Source: Sphingomonas abietis (GTDB lineage: Bacteria; Pseudomonadota; Alphaproteobacteria; Sphingomonadales; Sphingomonadaceae). Taken from it: a DNA stretch of 64,000 nucleotides. The stretch spans positions 1,957,001 to 2,021,000 of the forward strand of contig NZ_CP115174.1 in NCBI RefSeq assembly GCF_027625475.1, given 5' to 3'. The translations under genes were made by a program, and so were the position numbers. The notes below the pieces were generated by a model. It saw only the letters and a program-made list of their open reading frames with translations. It was not told the origin of the DNA and did not search any database. Of this stretch, positions 27,105 through 37,129 are shown in pieces. The first letter of the stretch is position 1; each line of letters begins with the position of its first letter.

Positions 27105-27914
27105 ATGCCACGCGACAACTTCCTGATGCCGGTCAAACGCGAACTTGCGCTGCGCTCTGCGCACTTCTGCTCGAACCCCTATTGCCTCAAGCTAACCGCC
27201 GGGCCCCGGCGCGGCTCCGAGCGCGGACTTGGCACCGGCCACGCCGCACATATCGGCGGCGCGGCACCGAACGGTCCGCGCTACGATCCAGGGCAGTCCG
27301 AGGCCGAGCGCGTCGCCGTCGAAAACGGCATCTGGCTTTGCCGCGAGTGCGGGGACATCGTCGACAAGGACGAGGAGGGGCATCCCGCCGAGCTGCTGCG
27401 CGCGTGGAAGCGCGATCACGAGGCGATGATCGCCGAGGTGCGGCAGCAAGGCTATTCGCGCAGCCTCGAGTTGCTCCGCTCGAACCAAGCCCAGCCCGGT
27501 CTCGCTCGCGACATTATCGCGCTTTTCGAGGACCGCCGGCTGTTCTGGGCACGGTTCGATGCCGAGTTCCCGGACCGGGTGCGGTTGTCGCTCGACAATC
27601 TGCGCCATGACCTGACCCGCCTGCGCGAACGTTGCGCCGCGGGCAGCCCGATCGACGTAGTGCTGGTCGCGCTCGGGCGGACAATCCGCCATTTCTTCGA
27701 CGCGGTCGAACGCTTCGATCTCGTGACCTTGCGCTGCGATTCGAACGACCCGGACTGGCGGGCGTTCGAGACTGCACTGCGCGTGCTGCGCAAGGCGATC
27801 GGCTACCAGATCGCCGCGCTGGCCGACGCCTATCAAATTTCGTTGAGCGGCGAATTCGCCGACCAGCTTCCACGCTACGATGGTGGCGAGGTCGCCGAGG
27901 ATGGGGAGGGCTAG
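27105..27914 (+). CDS. HNH-type endonuclease-like protein
   Basis: A 269-residue protein. The first 105 residues carry a variant HNH/zinc-finger nuclease: FCSNPYC near residue 22, GHAAHIGGAAPNGPRYD near 45-61, then NGIWLCRECGDIVDKDE with the second Cys pair, and LLRAWKRDHEAMI. The C-terminal 160 residues are helical with no known motif. HNH proteins of this layout are frequent in phage defence loci. The next gene starts two bases after the stop, preceded by GGGGAGGG inside this gene's end, so the pair is an operon. It may supply DNA cleavage while the partner supplies RNA cleavage. Confidence 0.75.
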   Translation: MPRDNFLMPVKRELALRSAHFCSNPYCLKLTAGPRRGSERGLGTGHAAHIGGAAPNGPRYDPGQSEAERVAVENGIWLCRECGDIVDKDEEGHPAELLRAWKRDHEAMIAEVRQQGYSRSLELLRSNQAQPGLARDIIALFEDRRLFWARFDAEFPDRVRLSLDNLRHDLTRLRERCAAGSPIDVVLVALGRTIRHFFDAVERFDLVTLRCDSNDPDWRAFETALRVLRKAIGYQIAALADAYQISLSGEFADQLPRYDGGEVAEDGEG

Positions 27915-27916
27915 CC

Positions 27917-29443
27917 TTGTCCGAACCCACTATTGACGGCCTCGACGATGACGAGGCGCTCCAGCTGATCGCCGAGCAGATCAACGCTGCTGGCGATCAT
28001 GGCGATATGGCGCTGGCCTCCACTGGCCTGGCGCTGGCCGATGCACTTGAGGCGCGCGGCGTGCCGGGCGAGGATCTCGCCGTGCTCGACTATTTCCGGG
28101 CCAACGCCTGGGATGCTCGTTACCGGCAGCGCCTCGGCGACCGGGCACGCGTCTGGGACTGGGATCAGCCCGAAGTGCGCGAGCAGATTTTCTTGCTGCG
28201 CAAGGCGCTCAACAATCCGACTTTCGACACGCTGCACCCGATGTATCGCTGCCAGATCCTCACCAACCTCGCCAACCGGTTCGACAAGATCGGGCGGTTC
28301 GTCGAGGCGCAGGCGATCTGGACTCGCGCGCTCGGCATCGATCCCAATTTCTGGATGGCGCGCGCCAATCGCGGCAACGGTCTCATGTACTATGTCGGCG
28401 CGCTCTACGATCCCGGTCACCAGAGCGTGCTGGCACTTCATGCCCACCACGATCTCACCGACGCCGTCGAGCAGATTTCCCGTTTTCCCGAATTGGGCGA
28501 CGTTCGCCTGGCGCCGCAATTCGCCAGCCATGCGGGGCAGATAGCGAGCCACTTCGACCTCGAGGCCGTTCGCACGCATCACGATCCGGAAGGCTGGAGC
28601 CTAGGCGAGACGCCCGAGGAGCAGAGCTATCGCCGCTGGTCCCTGCAGCGCGTGCTGTTCCTCAACCCACTCAATGATGTCGAGCGCAAACCCGTCGCCG
28701 CTCAGGACATACTCGGGCTTCCCAGCTTCACGCTCGATCTCGATTCACCCCCGATCGTCATCGGCATGGCCAATGAGCTGAAGCAGGGCTTCGCTTCGGC
28801 GCGCTGGCTTCTCTACGAAGGCACGCACAGCGATGCCGTGCATTTTTCCGACCGGGACGTGCTCCTCTTCAACACCCTCGATTACCCAGCCCATGGCCTG
28901 TCGGTCGAGAAAGTAAAACTCGCCTTCCGCATGGCTTATTCGACCCTCGACAAGATCGCCTATTTCCTCAACTTCTACTTCGAGCTCGGCATCCCCGAGA
29001 AGAAGGTGAGCTTCCGCACGATCTGGCGCGAAAAGGAGAATGCGCCGGTTCGCGATGTGTTCGTACAGTCGGAGAATTGGCCGTGGCGCGGGCTGTTCTG
29101 GCTCGGCAAGGACCTGTTCGACGAGGATATGCGCGAGACTACCGAGCCCGATGCACGGGCGCTTGCCGAATTGCGGAATCATCTCGAGCACAAATATGTG
29201 AAAGTCCACGACATGGGCCCGCCGCGCGGAAGCCCGGGCGATCCATTCTTCGACAGCCTGGCCCATGCGATATCGCGGACCGATCTCGAGCAGCGCACGC
29301 TCAAGCTGCTCCAGCTGGTCCGCGCGGCGCTCATCTATCTGCTCCTCGGCATGCACCGCAACGAGCGCGCGCGGGCGAAGGGCAGGACCGGGCGCCTTGG
29401 CGCCATGCCCCTCGATGCGTGGCGAGACGAGTGGAAGCGCTGA
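27917..29443 (+). CDS. HEPN (LA2681-like) protein with TPR-like N-terminus
   Basis: 508 residues from a TTG at 27917, supported by GGGGAGGG 6 bases upstream and by coupling to the HNH gene two bases before. The first half has TPR-like helices (YRCQILTNLANRFDKIGRF, EAQAIWTRALGIDPNFWMA). The C-terminal half resembles the LA2681-type HEPN domain: FRMAYSTLDKIAYFLNFYFEL, FRTIWREKE and the catalytic R-x4-H in LRNHLEHKYVKV. HEPN domains of this kind act as ribonucleases. No membrane segments. It lies between an HNH nuclease and a nuclease-STAND ATPase, all on the same strand. Confidence 0.75.
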   Translation: MSEPTIDGLDDDEALQLIAEQINAAGDHGDMALASTGLALADALEARGVPGEDLAVLDYFRANAWDARYRQRLGDRARVWDWDQPEVREQIFLLRKALNNPTFDTLHPMYRCQILTNLANRFDKIGRFVEAQAIWTRALGIDPNFWMARANRGNGLMYYVGALYDPGHQSVLALHAHHDLTDAVEQISRFPELGDVRLAPQFASHAGQIASHFDLEAVRTHHDPEGWSLGETPEEQSYRRWSLQRVLFLNPLNDVERKPVAAQDILGLPSFTLDLDSPPIVIGMANELKQGFASARWLLYEGTHSDAVHFSDRDVLLFNTLDYPAHGLSVEKVKLAFRMAYSTLDKIAYFLNFYFELGIPEKKVSFRTIWREKENAPVRDVFVQSENWPWRGLFWLGKDLFDEDMRETTEPDARALAELRNHLEHKYVKVHDMGPPRGSPGDPFFDSLAHAISRTDLEQRTLKLLQLVRAALIYLLLGMHRNERARAKGRTGRLGAMPLDAWRDEWKR

Positions 29444-29512
29444 TCCGGGGCTGATCCGGCGCGCGGTCGGCCGCGTCGCGCTTGCCTCGTATTCTAGTTT
29501 TCCGCCGCTTGC

Positions 29513-32500
29513 GTGTCTTACACTGGTGGCACGGTGGGAGAGGGTGGCGCAGTAGCTGTGCCACCCCGGCGCCGTGGACGTGCGCGGAAGCGAAACGATC
29601 CCTATATTCTTGCGGATGCCAAAACCGTCCGCCTCATCCGCCGCCGTGTGTCAGCGACCCCGAAGAAGAAGAAGCCGGTGAAGCGTGCGGTTCCCTATGC
29701 CGAGGTTGCGGCGGCGCTGCTCAGCTTGCCGGCAACGCGAGAAGGATTCGAAGGTCTGACGGCAACGTTGATCGATGCCGCGACCGGCGGGACCCTGCGA
29801 CTGCTTGCCTCGGGCGACCAACTGGGCGTCGACGGTATTGCCGATCCGGTGGGGCCGGGGCCGCGCCGTGCGATGCAGTCCAAGAGCTACAAGGCCTCAA
29901 CCTCACTCGACCGCAACGGATTGGTCGGCGAAATGGCATCCGCACATGAGGCCTGGCCCGGCATAGACTGCTGGATTCTCGTGTCGACCAAGAGCCTGCA
30001 AGGAACTGCCGCGCGAACGGTGCGCAACTTCGCCGAGACCCTCGGCTGGGGCTTCGTCGCGCTCGACTGGAGCGAGATCGCGCCGGGCTTCCCACGGCTG
30101 GCGACGCTTTGCGCAGCCTATCCGGATCACGCCAGCGCATGGGGAGAGATGGCCGCGGTGCGAGCCTCTCTTGACGCAATCGCGGCCGCGCCGGGCTTCA
30201 GTGCCGCTCGCGACAAGGTGCTCGCAGAGCTGCGCGCTACGGATACCGGCTTTGTTGCGGCACGCGAAAATGCCGTCTCCGATCTGAACCGACTTTTTGC
30301 CGATGCGGAGGCCGCGCGTGCGATCGTCGGTCCGTCTCCCGCCTTGCTCGTCTCGGCACCGCCGGTACCGCGCATCGCGCTTCGCGCATCGGTCGCGACC
30401 TGGTGGTCGACCGACTCGCAGGCTGCGGTGCTGCTCGGGCTCGAAGGCATGGGCAAGACCTGGGGCGCGCTGGACGCGTTGCGCGCCCTTGCCCTCGCCG
30501 AACATGGACCGCTCCCGATCGTGATCGGCGCGGCTGCCGCTGTCTTGGCGGCCAATGGTCTCGACGCGGTGATCGCCGCGCTGGGGCGGATCGGAGAGGA
30601 GGCGGGGCTCAGGGTAGCGGACCCGCCGCGCTTCTGGCGCCGCCGCCTGACGCTCTGGGGGGAGGGCGCTGGTGAAGCGGGTCAGCCGCGGCTGCTCGTG
30701 CTGGTCGATGGGCTCGACGAAATTGCCCCATTCGATTGGCCGGCCTGGCTGGCACCCCTGCGCGTTGCCGAGCGCACCGGCCTGATCCGCCTGATCCTGA
30801 CGTGCCGCGACGACGAATGGCGGCATCGTGTCGCACCCGGTCTTGCGCCCGCACCCTCAGTGCTGCCCGTCGGCCGCTTTTCTACGGCCGAACGTGACGC
30901 CTATCTGCGCTCGCGTGACGTCGATCCGGGCCTCGTCTCGGCGGTGGTGCTCGCCGCAGCGCTCCATCCGCGCACGGCATTTCACCTGACCCGTCTCGCC
31001 GACGAGATCGGCGATCTCACCCGGATCACCCGCGAGCAGCTGTTGCTGCGCGACTTCCAGAATCTTTGTCTGGTGAAAGGCGGCCCGGCGACGCCCGCTG
31101 TGTTCGAGGGGCTGGTGCGCGAGATGGCGACCCAGGCGCAGGCCGCCGCACTACGTCAGCAGGCCTATAGCGTCACTAGCGGCACGGTGCTCGACACAGC
31201 TGCCGAGCTGAGTGGCGACACGCGCGACCGCATGCGGCGCGTCTTGGGCGATCTCGTGTCCGGCGCGTGGCTTGAGCGCGACGCCGACGATCCCACCCGA
31301 TTCGGTTTCACCGATCGCGGGCTTCCAGATGCCGTCGGCCTAGCCCTGGCCCGGCTTATCCGCCGGCTCGATGTTCCTGCGGCGCTCGCCGAAATCGACC
31401 GGTTCCTCGAGCCCTGGGGGGCAGATGACCTGGTGGAAAAGGTTCTGCGCACTTGCGCGACTGCGCTGATCGTCGACCCGCAAGTGCCCGATGCGCTTTG
31501 CACGGCGGTGCTCGAGCGCTGGCACGCCCATCCCATGCATGGCAATGGGGGTCAGGATTTCTGGCGACGCCTCCACATTTTCCGTCCGACAATCTTCCTC
31601 GATGTGTGCGAGCGCCAGGCGCTTCGCGGTGACTGGCTGCTCGCCTGGGGCGTCGCCTGCCTTTGGGAAGATCACCCGCGCATGCGCCTGATGATCGCTG
31701 CGCGCTTGCATGCCTGGCTCACCCCTATTCCCGTGCCGGAGGTGCAGTCAGCGAGCCGGCCGCAGGATAGCGATACGCTCAATCGCACTCGCGCGCGGCA
31801 GCTGCGCCGGCTCCGCGCGCTTGATCGCCGCCTGCCCGGGGTCTGGGAAGCGCGGATCGGCAGGCCGGCATCCGAGGTTCCGGAAGGGCTGGGCCGCCTC
31901 GCCGCCCGCGTGATCGGCTATCTCCCACGCCTTCCCTTCGTGTCGATCCTGCGGGACTGGGCGCTCCACTGCGCCGCGGCCGGGCGGCAGATCCATGTCC
32001 ATGAGGTCGAAGCCCTGCTGCGCGACGATCACGCCGAGGACGCCGAAGCTGTCTTTGTCGCGGTTCGCGCCGTCGCCGAGGCGCTCGCCAGCGAGGGCAG
32101 AGATGTTGCGCGCACGGCGGCGGCGCTGCTGCTGCGCTGCGCCGGTGATCCTGACGATGCCGCGCGCGCGGAAGCGTGGCTGCCGGCAGCGCCCGCTCGG
32201 GTAAGGCGCTATGCCATCGAGCGGATGTCCGACGACGCGGGGCCGGTACTGGTGCGCGGGCATGATCGGATGCTGCGCCCGCTGCAGCTGATCGAGGCGC
32301 TAACCGGGGAGGTTGGCGATCCTGCGGTGACGCTGTCCGAACCTCTCGCCGACGCGCTGCAAGCTGCCGTCGACACCCTTGTTCCAGCTGATATGGTCGA
32401 ACTCTTCTCGCAGGATGGACGCCCCGCGACCGTATTGCTGCGCTGGCATCCGGAGCGGTTCTTCACGCTGTGGCGGGCCTATCTCCTTAACCAGCCCGTG

Positions 32501-34063
32501 CCGGAGGACGATCATGATCGGGCCGACTATCGCCGCATAGCACAGGGCGCGTTGCCTATCCTCACGGAGGCGGAGCGGGCGGCGCTCGCCGCTCGGCTGG
32601 AGGCGAGCGCCGCGCCGGACGGCACCGGGCGCGGCGCGGCCACCGCCCTTCGTATGACGCACGCGCCGCTTGCCGATCAGATCGCGCTGCTGATCGTCAC
32701 ACCGCTCGCGCAGTGGCCCGCCGCCTACCGCTACCTGCTCGACCCGCCCGCCAGCGATGAGCGCGAGCAGCTAATCGCTCAGCTGGATTTCACCGCCGAG
32801 CCGGATCTCCTGCGTCGCAACCTGATACTCGCAGTCGCGCTGATCGAGCGGTTCGGCCAAATCATGGTGTCCCGCGACTGGAGCGGCGCTTTTACCCTCG
32901 CCGATCCCGATGCGCAGCGCGACGCCTTGCGCATCGCCCATTATGCTGGCGGGGAGGCCGCGGCAGAGGCTTTTGCGCCGCTCGGGCAAAACTCCGCCAA
33001 CGCCGCCAATCCGGTCCTCGGCTTCGAGATCAGCGGCCTGCTCTCCAATCTGGGCGATGCTGCGCTTCGTCCGAACCTGGCGCGCCTCGATGCCGAGACG
33101 CTCAGCCATGTCTATCTTGGGCGCCCCGCCCTCTGCGACGAGGTGCTGCCGCTCTGGCGCGCCTGGATGGTCGATCGCATCGCGGTCCCGCGCAGGTCCC
33201 ACGGCTTCGGCGCCGACCGGGCCTATTATGTCGACCGTGACGAAGCCTATGCTGCCTATGTCGTCGCCGAGCCGGACCAGGCTACCGCGCTGCTACGCGG
33301 AGCATGGGACGACGCCAAGACCCGCCAGAATATCGTCTTCGACCATGGCGGCGGCCCGACCTGGCCGCTGCTACAGGCGCTTGCGCCCTCCCATCCAGAT
33401 CTCGTCAAGGAAATCTGGCGCGGCGTCGCAGGCGAAGGCGGGGTCATGTGGGCGACCGACGATCAGGCTTTTCCGGCCAAGCTGCCCGCAGGTACCATGT
33501 TCGATGACGTACGCGCCGAGATGCTGGACCGCCCGACCAAGGACGGCCGGCTGTTCGACATGGTGCGCGCGCTAGAGCGAGGCGGCCACCTGGACTTCCT
33601 GATCGGCTGGATCGAGCGCGGGCTTGCGGCTGTGTTGCCGGCGACACGGGCGCGGGTGATCACCGTCGCCGGATTCCTCGACGCCAGCGATGCCGCGGTT
33701 GCGCTATGGGACGGGCCACTTGCAGCGCGGCCGGCGGCCGGCTGGCTCGCCGATGTATATGACGTATCAGCCAAATGGTTCAGCTGCGCGCGGGTCGCGC
33801 GGCACTGGTATCTCGTTATGCGCGAGGCAACGACCGAGCCGGAGGCGCTTCGCGCGTTCTGGCTGCTCAACCGCGTCGCGGATACCCGGATGTGGCTCTT
33901 CAGCCGCCAGGAACCGTACAAGGTCCCGCACGACAGCTTCCGCGCGCAGTGGCTCGATTTCTTCCGCGATGGCGTGAAGGCGGCGCGCGAGGCACCGGCC
34001 AAGGAGATCGCCCAGAGCTATTTTCATGGTCCTTCGCTCGGCGACGTCATCGACGCCCACTGA
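29513..34063 (+). CDS. Nuclease-STAND ATPase (Avs-like), helical repeat C-terminus
   Basis: Up to 1516 residues. The GTG at 29513 is the longest start; a GTG at 29558 with GGGAGAGGG before it would drop 15 residues. After a basic lead, residues 70-190 look like an Mrr/PD-(D/E)XK nuclease with GDQLGVDGIAD and a QSK in place of the usual ExK (about 122-124). The ATPase has a P-loop GLEGMGKTWG near 308, a Walker B LLVLVDGLDEIAPF near 393 and a sensor RLILTCRDDEW. About 1000 helical residues follow. Avs proteins of this architecture bind a phage protein with the C-terminus and then cut DNA. The target is unknown. Confidence 0.82.
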   Translation: MSYTGGTVGEGGAVAVPPRRRGRARKRNDPYILADAKTVRLIRRRVSATPKKKKPVKRAVPYAEVAAALLSLPATREGFEGLTATLIDAATGGTLRLLASGDQLGVDGIADPVGPGPRRAMQSKSYKASTSLDRNGLVGEMASAHEAWPGIDCWILVSTKSLQGTAARTVRNFAETLGWGFVALDWSEIAPGFPRLATLCAAYPDHASAWGEMAAVRASLDAIAAAPGFSAARDKVLAELRATDTGFVAARENAVSDLNRLFADAEAARAIVGPSPALLVSAPPVPRIALRASVATWWSTDSQAAVLLGLEGMGKTWGALDALRALALAEHGPLPIVIGAAAAVLAANGLDAVIAALGRIGEEAGLRVADPPRFWRRRLTLWGEGAGEAGQPRLLVLVDGLDEIAPFDWPAWLAPLRVAERTGLIRLILTCRDDEWRHRVAPGLAPAPSVLPVGRFSTAERDAYLRSRDVDPGLVSAVVLAAALHPRTAFHLTRLADEIGDLTRITREQLLLRDFQNLCLVKGGPATPAVFEGLVREMATQAQAAALRQQAYSVTSGTVLDTAAELSGDTRDRMRRVLGDLVSGAWLERDADDPTRFGFTDRGLPDAVGLALARLIRRLDVPAALAEIDRFLEPWGADDLVEKVLRTCATALIVDPQVPDALCTAVLERWHAHPMHGNGGQDFWRRLHIFRPTIFLDVCERQALRGDWLLAWGVACLWEDHPRMRLMIAARLHAWLTPIPVPEVQSASRPQDSDTLNRTRARQLRRLRALDRRLPGVWEARIGRPASEVPEGLGRLAARVIGYLPRLPFVSILRDWALHCAAAGRQIHVHEVEALLRDDHAEDAEAVFVAVRAVAEALASEGRDVARTAAALLLRCAGDPDDAARAEAWLPAAPARVRRYAIERMSDDAGPVLVRGHDRMLRPLQLIEALTGEVGDPAVTLSEPLADALQAAVDTLVPADMVELFSQDGRPATVLLRWHPERFFTLWRAYLLNQPVPEDDHDRADYRRIAQGALPILTEAERAALAARLEASAAPDGTGRGAATALRMTHAPLADQIALLIVTPLAQWPAAYRYLLDPPASDEREQLIAQLDFTAEPDLLRRNLILAVALIERFGQIMVSRDWSGAFTLADPDAQRDALRIAHYAGGEAAAEAFAPLGQNSANAANPVLGFEISGLLSNLGDAALRPNLARLDAETLSHVYLGRPALCDEVLPLWRAWMVDRIAVPRRSHGFGADRAYYVDRDEAYAAYVVAEPDQATALLRGAWDDAKTRQNIVFDHGGGPTWPLLQALAPSHPDLVKEIWRGVAGEGGVMWATDDQAFPAKLPAGTMFDDVRAEMLDRPTKDGRLFDMVRALERGGHLDFLIGWIERGLAAVLPATRARVITVAGFLDASDAAVALWDGPLAARPAAGWLADVYDVSAKWFSCARVARHWYLVMREATTEPEALRAFWLLNRVADTRMWLFSRQEPYKVPHDSFRAQWLDFFRDGVKAAREAPAKEIAQSYFHGPSLGDVIDAH

Positions 34064-34343
34064 GCAGCGCGTGCGTTTAGCCGCCGGTGGAGGCCGGTTC
34101 TGGTTCGACCGGCGCCGCCGCAGAGGGGAAATCGGCGAGATGATAGCCCCGAGCGGCCCTGGGACTTGGTCGCGCAAGGTCGGTGCGAGCTGTCCGTCCC
34201 GCACCGTGTCGCGCTCTGGTATGGCGGGTTCACCAGTACCGCGCCGATCATCGAACTGGCGGGCTGGATTGCGGGGACGACACGCTGCTGGGTAGCGTGT
34301 CAGCGTCCTGATCTGGCCGGGCTATTGGCGTTGGTCTGTCGGG
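34064..34343. other. Spacer between convergent defence genes
   Basis: About 280 bases between the STAND gene and the SEC-C gene, which face each other. The frames seen are shadows. No clear T-tailed terminator was recognised. Confidence 0.4.
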
Positions 34344-36032
34344 TCAGACGGCCGGCTTGGCGGCGCTGTCCGGTGTACCCGCGACGCCTTGTGGCTTGTG
34401 GAGCGCGCTGGCCATCCGCTCCGAATAGGCGATCGCCAGCTCGCGCTGGCCGAGCATCTTGAGCTGTTCAACGTCCTTGGCGTTGGACATGAATTCGAGC
34501 AGCTTCTCGCGAGGGGTATGCTGATAGGTCTCGAACAGCCAGTCGCACCAGTCGACGAAGCTCTCGCACTTGCCGCCGGGCTTCAGCACCTCGCCGAAAT
34601 AGGTGTCGGGATATTGGGAATATTCCGCCAGCTCTTTGGGGCTTAGCGCGTCGGCTGCGATGATGTGACGGCCATCGTCGAGCTCGAAGGCGCCGTGCAT
34701 TGTGCCGGATCTGGGATCGACGCTGGCATTGTAGAAGCGCCCCGCCTGTAGCGCGCCATTTTCGTCCGATATGGCGTAGCGCTCGCCGAACTTCAGCCGA
34801 GGCGGCCCGCCGCCGGGGGTGAGCGTGCTTGGCAGCTCGCCGTCGAAGGTGGCGGGGATCTGATAATGCGTCTTCATCGACTCGATCAGCGCTGTCATCG
34901 GCGCATGCTTGGCGCGCGCCGCCATCACGCCGGCAAAGCCCTGGTAGCGGACATCGGGCCCGAAATCCGGGATGCGATAACCGGCGGCGAGCGCCTGGAT
35001 ATTGCCGCCGGTCCCGGCAAGGTCGTTATGGAAGGCGTGATTGGTGACGAACACATAGGCTGGCGGCAGCGGCGCGCCGTCCTTGTCGGTCGCGCCTTCA
35101 TTGTCGCGGATCTGCTTGAGCGCGGCGGCCGGCCAGCCCTCCAGGGTGCCGCTGGCCTTGAGCTGGTCGGACACGTTGATCTCGATCATTACAACGCGGG
35201 TATGTGCCGCGGCCTTGCTGAGCGCCTTGGCGAGCTTGGCCCCGACGCGCAGGCGCTTGACCTCGTCGACTGGGCCATCGGGCGCCTCGAGATGGGCGGT
35301 GTGGACGCGTGATTTTACTTCGACTGAGAATTGCTCGCCGGTTTTCGGCCAGGTCGCGACGAACTCGACGCTGGAATGCGATTTGGGCTTGGTCTCCTCA
35401 TAGCTGAGCGTGAAGCCGGCCTTGAGGAACGCGGCGGCGGCATAGGTCTCGAACAGCGCGCCGATGAACGCATCGTCTCGCGTGCCTCTGAGCCGCTGTA
35501 GATAGATGTCGGCCATCGCCTGGCCGTCGCCATGATGCGCGATCAGGTAGATATTATAGGCGAGGTTGAGGAAGGCCTGGATTGCGCCGGTCATTGGCCC
35601 ACTGGTAACGCCGTCCGGATTGGTGAACGGCTTGGCATCGGCAACGGCCTGCGCGTACCATCGCAGGATCTGGTGTCGCTGCTCGACCGGCTTGGCCTGC
35701 TCGGCATTCGACCAGTCGGCGCCGAGGCTGCCGAGCAGATAGTCGCGCAGGAAGTCGTGGAACGTCACCCACTTCCGCGAATGGTACAGACGCTTGCCGA
35801 CGACCACCACCCGTTCGCCGCTGACCGGGGCAGATAGGATCGGGCGCCCTAACCCTTGCTGTTGCAGCCGACGCGTCCGCAATCCCTCCGCCTGGCGTCG
35901 CGCGCGATCGATAGCGGCGATGTCGAACGGGGATGCGCGGTCCGTCGGCGCGTTGCGCGGATCGCCGCAACACTTCTTGTATTTCTTGCCGCCGTTGCAC
36001 GGACAAGGCTTGTTTCGGCCGATCCCCGCCAT
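34344..36032 (-). CDS. SEC-C zinc-motif protein with PD-(D/E)XK-like domain
   Basis: 562 residues from the ATG at 36032, chosen because it places the zinc motif at the N-terminus (MAGIGRNKPCPCNGGKKYKK, with CC next); an ATG 78 bases upstream is less likely. Residues 180-240 look like a restriction-endonuclease core: the helix GALFETYAAAAFLKAGF and then SSVEFVATWPKTGEQF running into SVEVKSR. The remaining C-terminal part is mixed alpha/beta without a known motif. SEC-C motifs bind zinc and often mark proteins that work with ribosomes or in defence loci. It is divergent from the gene at 36153, so the 120-base gap likely holds both promoters. Confidence 0.65.
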   Translation of the reverse strand: MAGIGRNKPCPCNGGKKYKKCCGDPRNAPTDRASPFDIAAIDRARRQAEGLRTRRLQQQGLGRPILSAPVSGERVVVVGKRLYHSRKWVTFHDFLRDYLLGSLGADWSNAEQAKPVEQRHQILRWYAQAVADAKPFTNPDGVTSGPMTGAIQAFLNLAYNIYLIAHHGDGQAMADIYLQRLRGTRDDAFIGALFETYAAAAFLKAGFTLSYEETKPKSHSSVEFVATWPKTGEQFSVEVKSRVHTAHLEAPDGPVDEVKRLRVGAKLAKALSKAAAHTRVVMIEINVSDQLKASGTLEGWPAAALKQIRDNEGATDKDGAPLPPAYVFVTNHAFHNDLAGTGGNIQALAAGYRIPDFGPDVRYQGFAGVMAARAKHAPMTALIESMKTHYQIPATFDGELPSTLTPGGGPPRLKFGERYAISDENGALQAGRFYNASVDPRSGTMHGAFELDDGRHIIAADALSPKELAEYSQYPDTYFGEVLKPGGKCESFVDWCDWLFETYQHTPREKLLEFMSNAKDVEQLKMLGQRELAIAYSERMASALHKPQGVAGTPDSAAKPAV

Positions 36033-36152
36033 GATACCAATATCGAAACGATCGCGCCGATTATCAAGCGGTGCGCGAGGATAGAAGGGCGGTGCCGGCA
36101 ACTCGGGCATCTTGCCCGCCTTGTTGGAAGGACTGGCTTTTTGGGACTGCAG

Positions 36153-36977
36153 ATGCCCGCGCAGTGGCGCTTTCGCTCGCCCGGCCCGATCGACATGCAG
36201 GCGATGAACGCGTTCAATTCACTGGTCCACACCATCGCCAGCCAGAGCGAATCCTCCTGGGGCATCTTCGAGCTGTTCAAGTCGAAGTTCGGCGGGAGCG
36301 GCTGGAGCTCAAGTGAGAGCTGGGCGATCGGCGACCTGCACAGCCTTATGGCAGCGTCGGCGGACAACGCGCCCGCCTTCATCGCGGCATTCTGGGACGG
36401 TTGCGAGGAGGTGCGTGGCCAGTATCCCGAGGTCGGCTTGCCCGATGTCGATATCGTCAACGGCATTCTGTTCGACCACGGCGTGCCCTACGAGATCCGC
36501 CCGCCCGAGCTGCTGCCGCGCAACCCCCAGACGCCGATCCCGGTCCAGGCGCCGGAGAAGTCGATCGGCGAGTGCGCGGTCGAGCTGATCCACGCCTCGC
36601 TCGACCAAGCCGACCGGCTGTTGCTCGAGCAGCGCCCGCGCCAGGCCGTGCAGGAGATCCTCTGGCTCCTTGAGACCGTGTCGACCGCGTTCCAGGGGAT
36701 CGACACCGGGACCGGCACGGTCGCGGGCAAATATTTCAACGACATCATCCGGGACTTGCGCGCCAAGCACCCCGGCCGCACGCTGGCCGAGGCGCTGGGC
36801 TGGATGACCAAGATGCACGGCTTCCTGTCCTCGCCCCCCGGCGGCGGCGTACGGCATGGCACCCAGCTCGCCGCCGATGTCTCGCCGACGCTCAAAGAGG
36901 CGCATCTCTATTGCAACCTGACCCGCAGCTATATCGGCTATCTGCTCGCCGAGATCGCCGACTTGAACAGCGCATAG
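36153..36977 (+). CDS. Unknown protein, possibly Abi_C-like
   Basis: 274 residues from the ATG at 36153 (MPAQWRFRSPG); an ATG at 36195 is also possible. The N-terminal half has a DIVNGILFDHGVPYEIRPPEL stretch of mixed structure. The C-terminal half is helical, ending GGGVRHGTQ and a long helix NLTRSYIGYLLAEI. This arrangement resembles the C-terminal domain of abortive-infection proteins, where a helical bundle has a conserved HG. The similarity is weak and the function unproven. It sits between the divergent SEC-C gene and the GHKL ATPase-nuclease gene, 152 bases upstream of the latter. Confidence 0.45.
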   Translation: MPAQWRFRSPGPIDMQAMNAFNSLVHTIASQSESSWGIFELFKSKFGGSGWSSSESWAIGDLHSLMAASADNAPAFIAAFWDGCEEVRGQYPEVGLPDVDIVNGILFDHGVPYEIRPPELLPRNPQTPIPVQAPEKSIGECAVELIHASLDQADRLLLEQRPRQAVQEILWLLETVSTAFQGIDTGTGTVAGKYFNDIIRDLRAKHPGRTLAEALGWMTKMHGFLSSPPGGGVRHGTQLAADVSPTLKEAHLYCNLTRSYIGYLLAEIADLNSA

Positions 36978-37129
36978 GCCGAACCACTGCGGAAGCAGCC
37001 TGGTTGCGCCATATCGGCGATCCCATACGCTGATCGAAGCGTTACGGCTCGCGACGCGGGAGATGCCGACGCTCTATGACCGGCAACCCGCAATTGCCTG
37101 GCCCCAGGCCACTGACTAGACAGGTTGCG

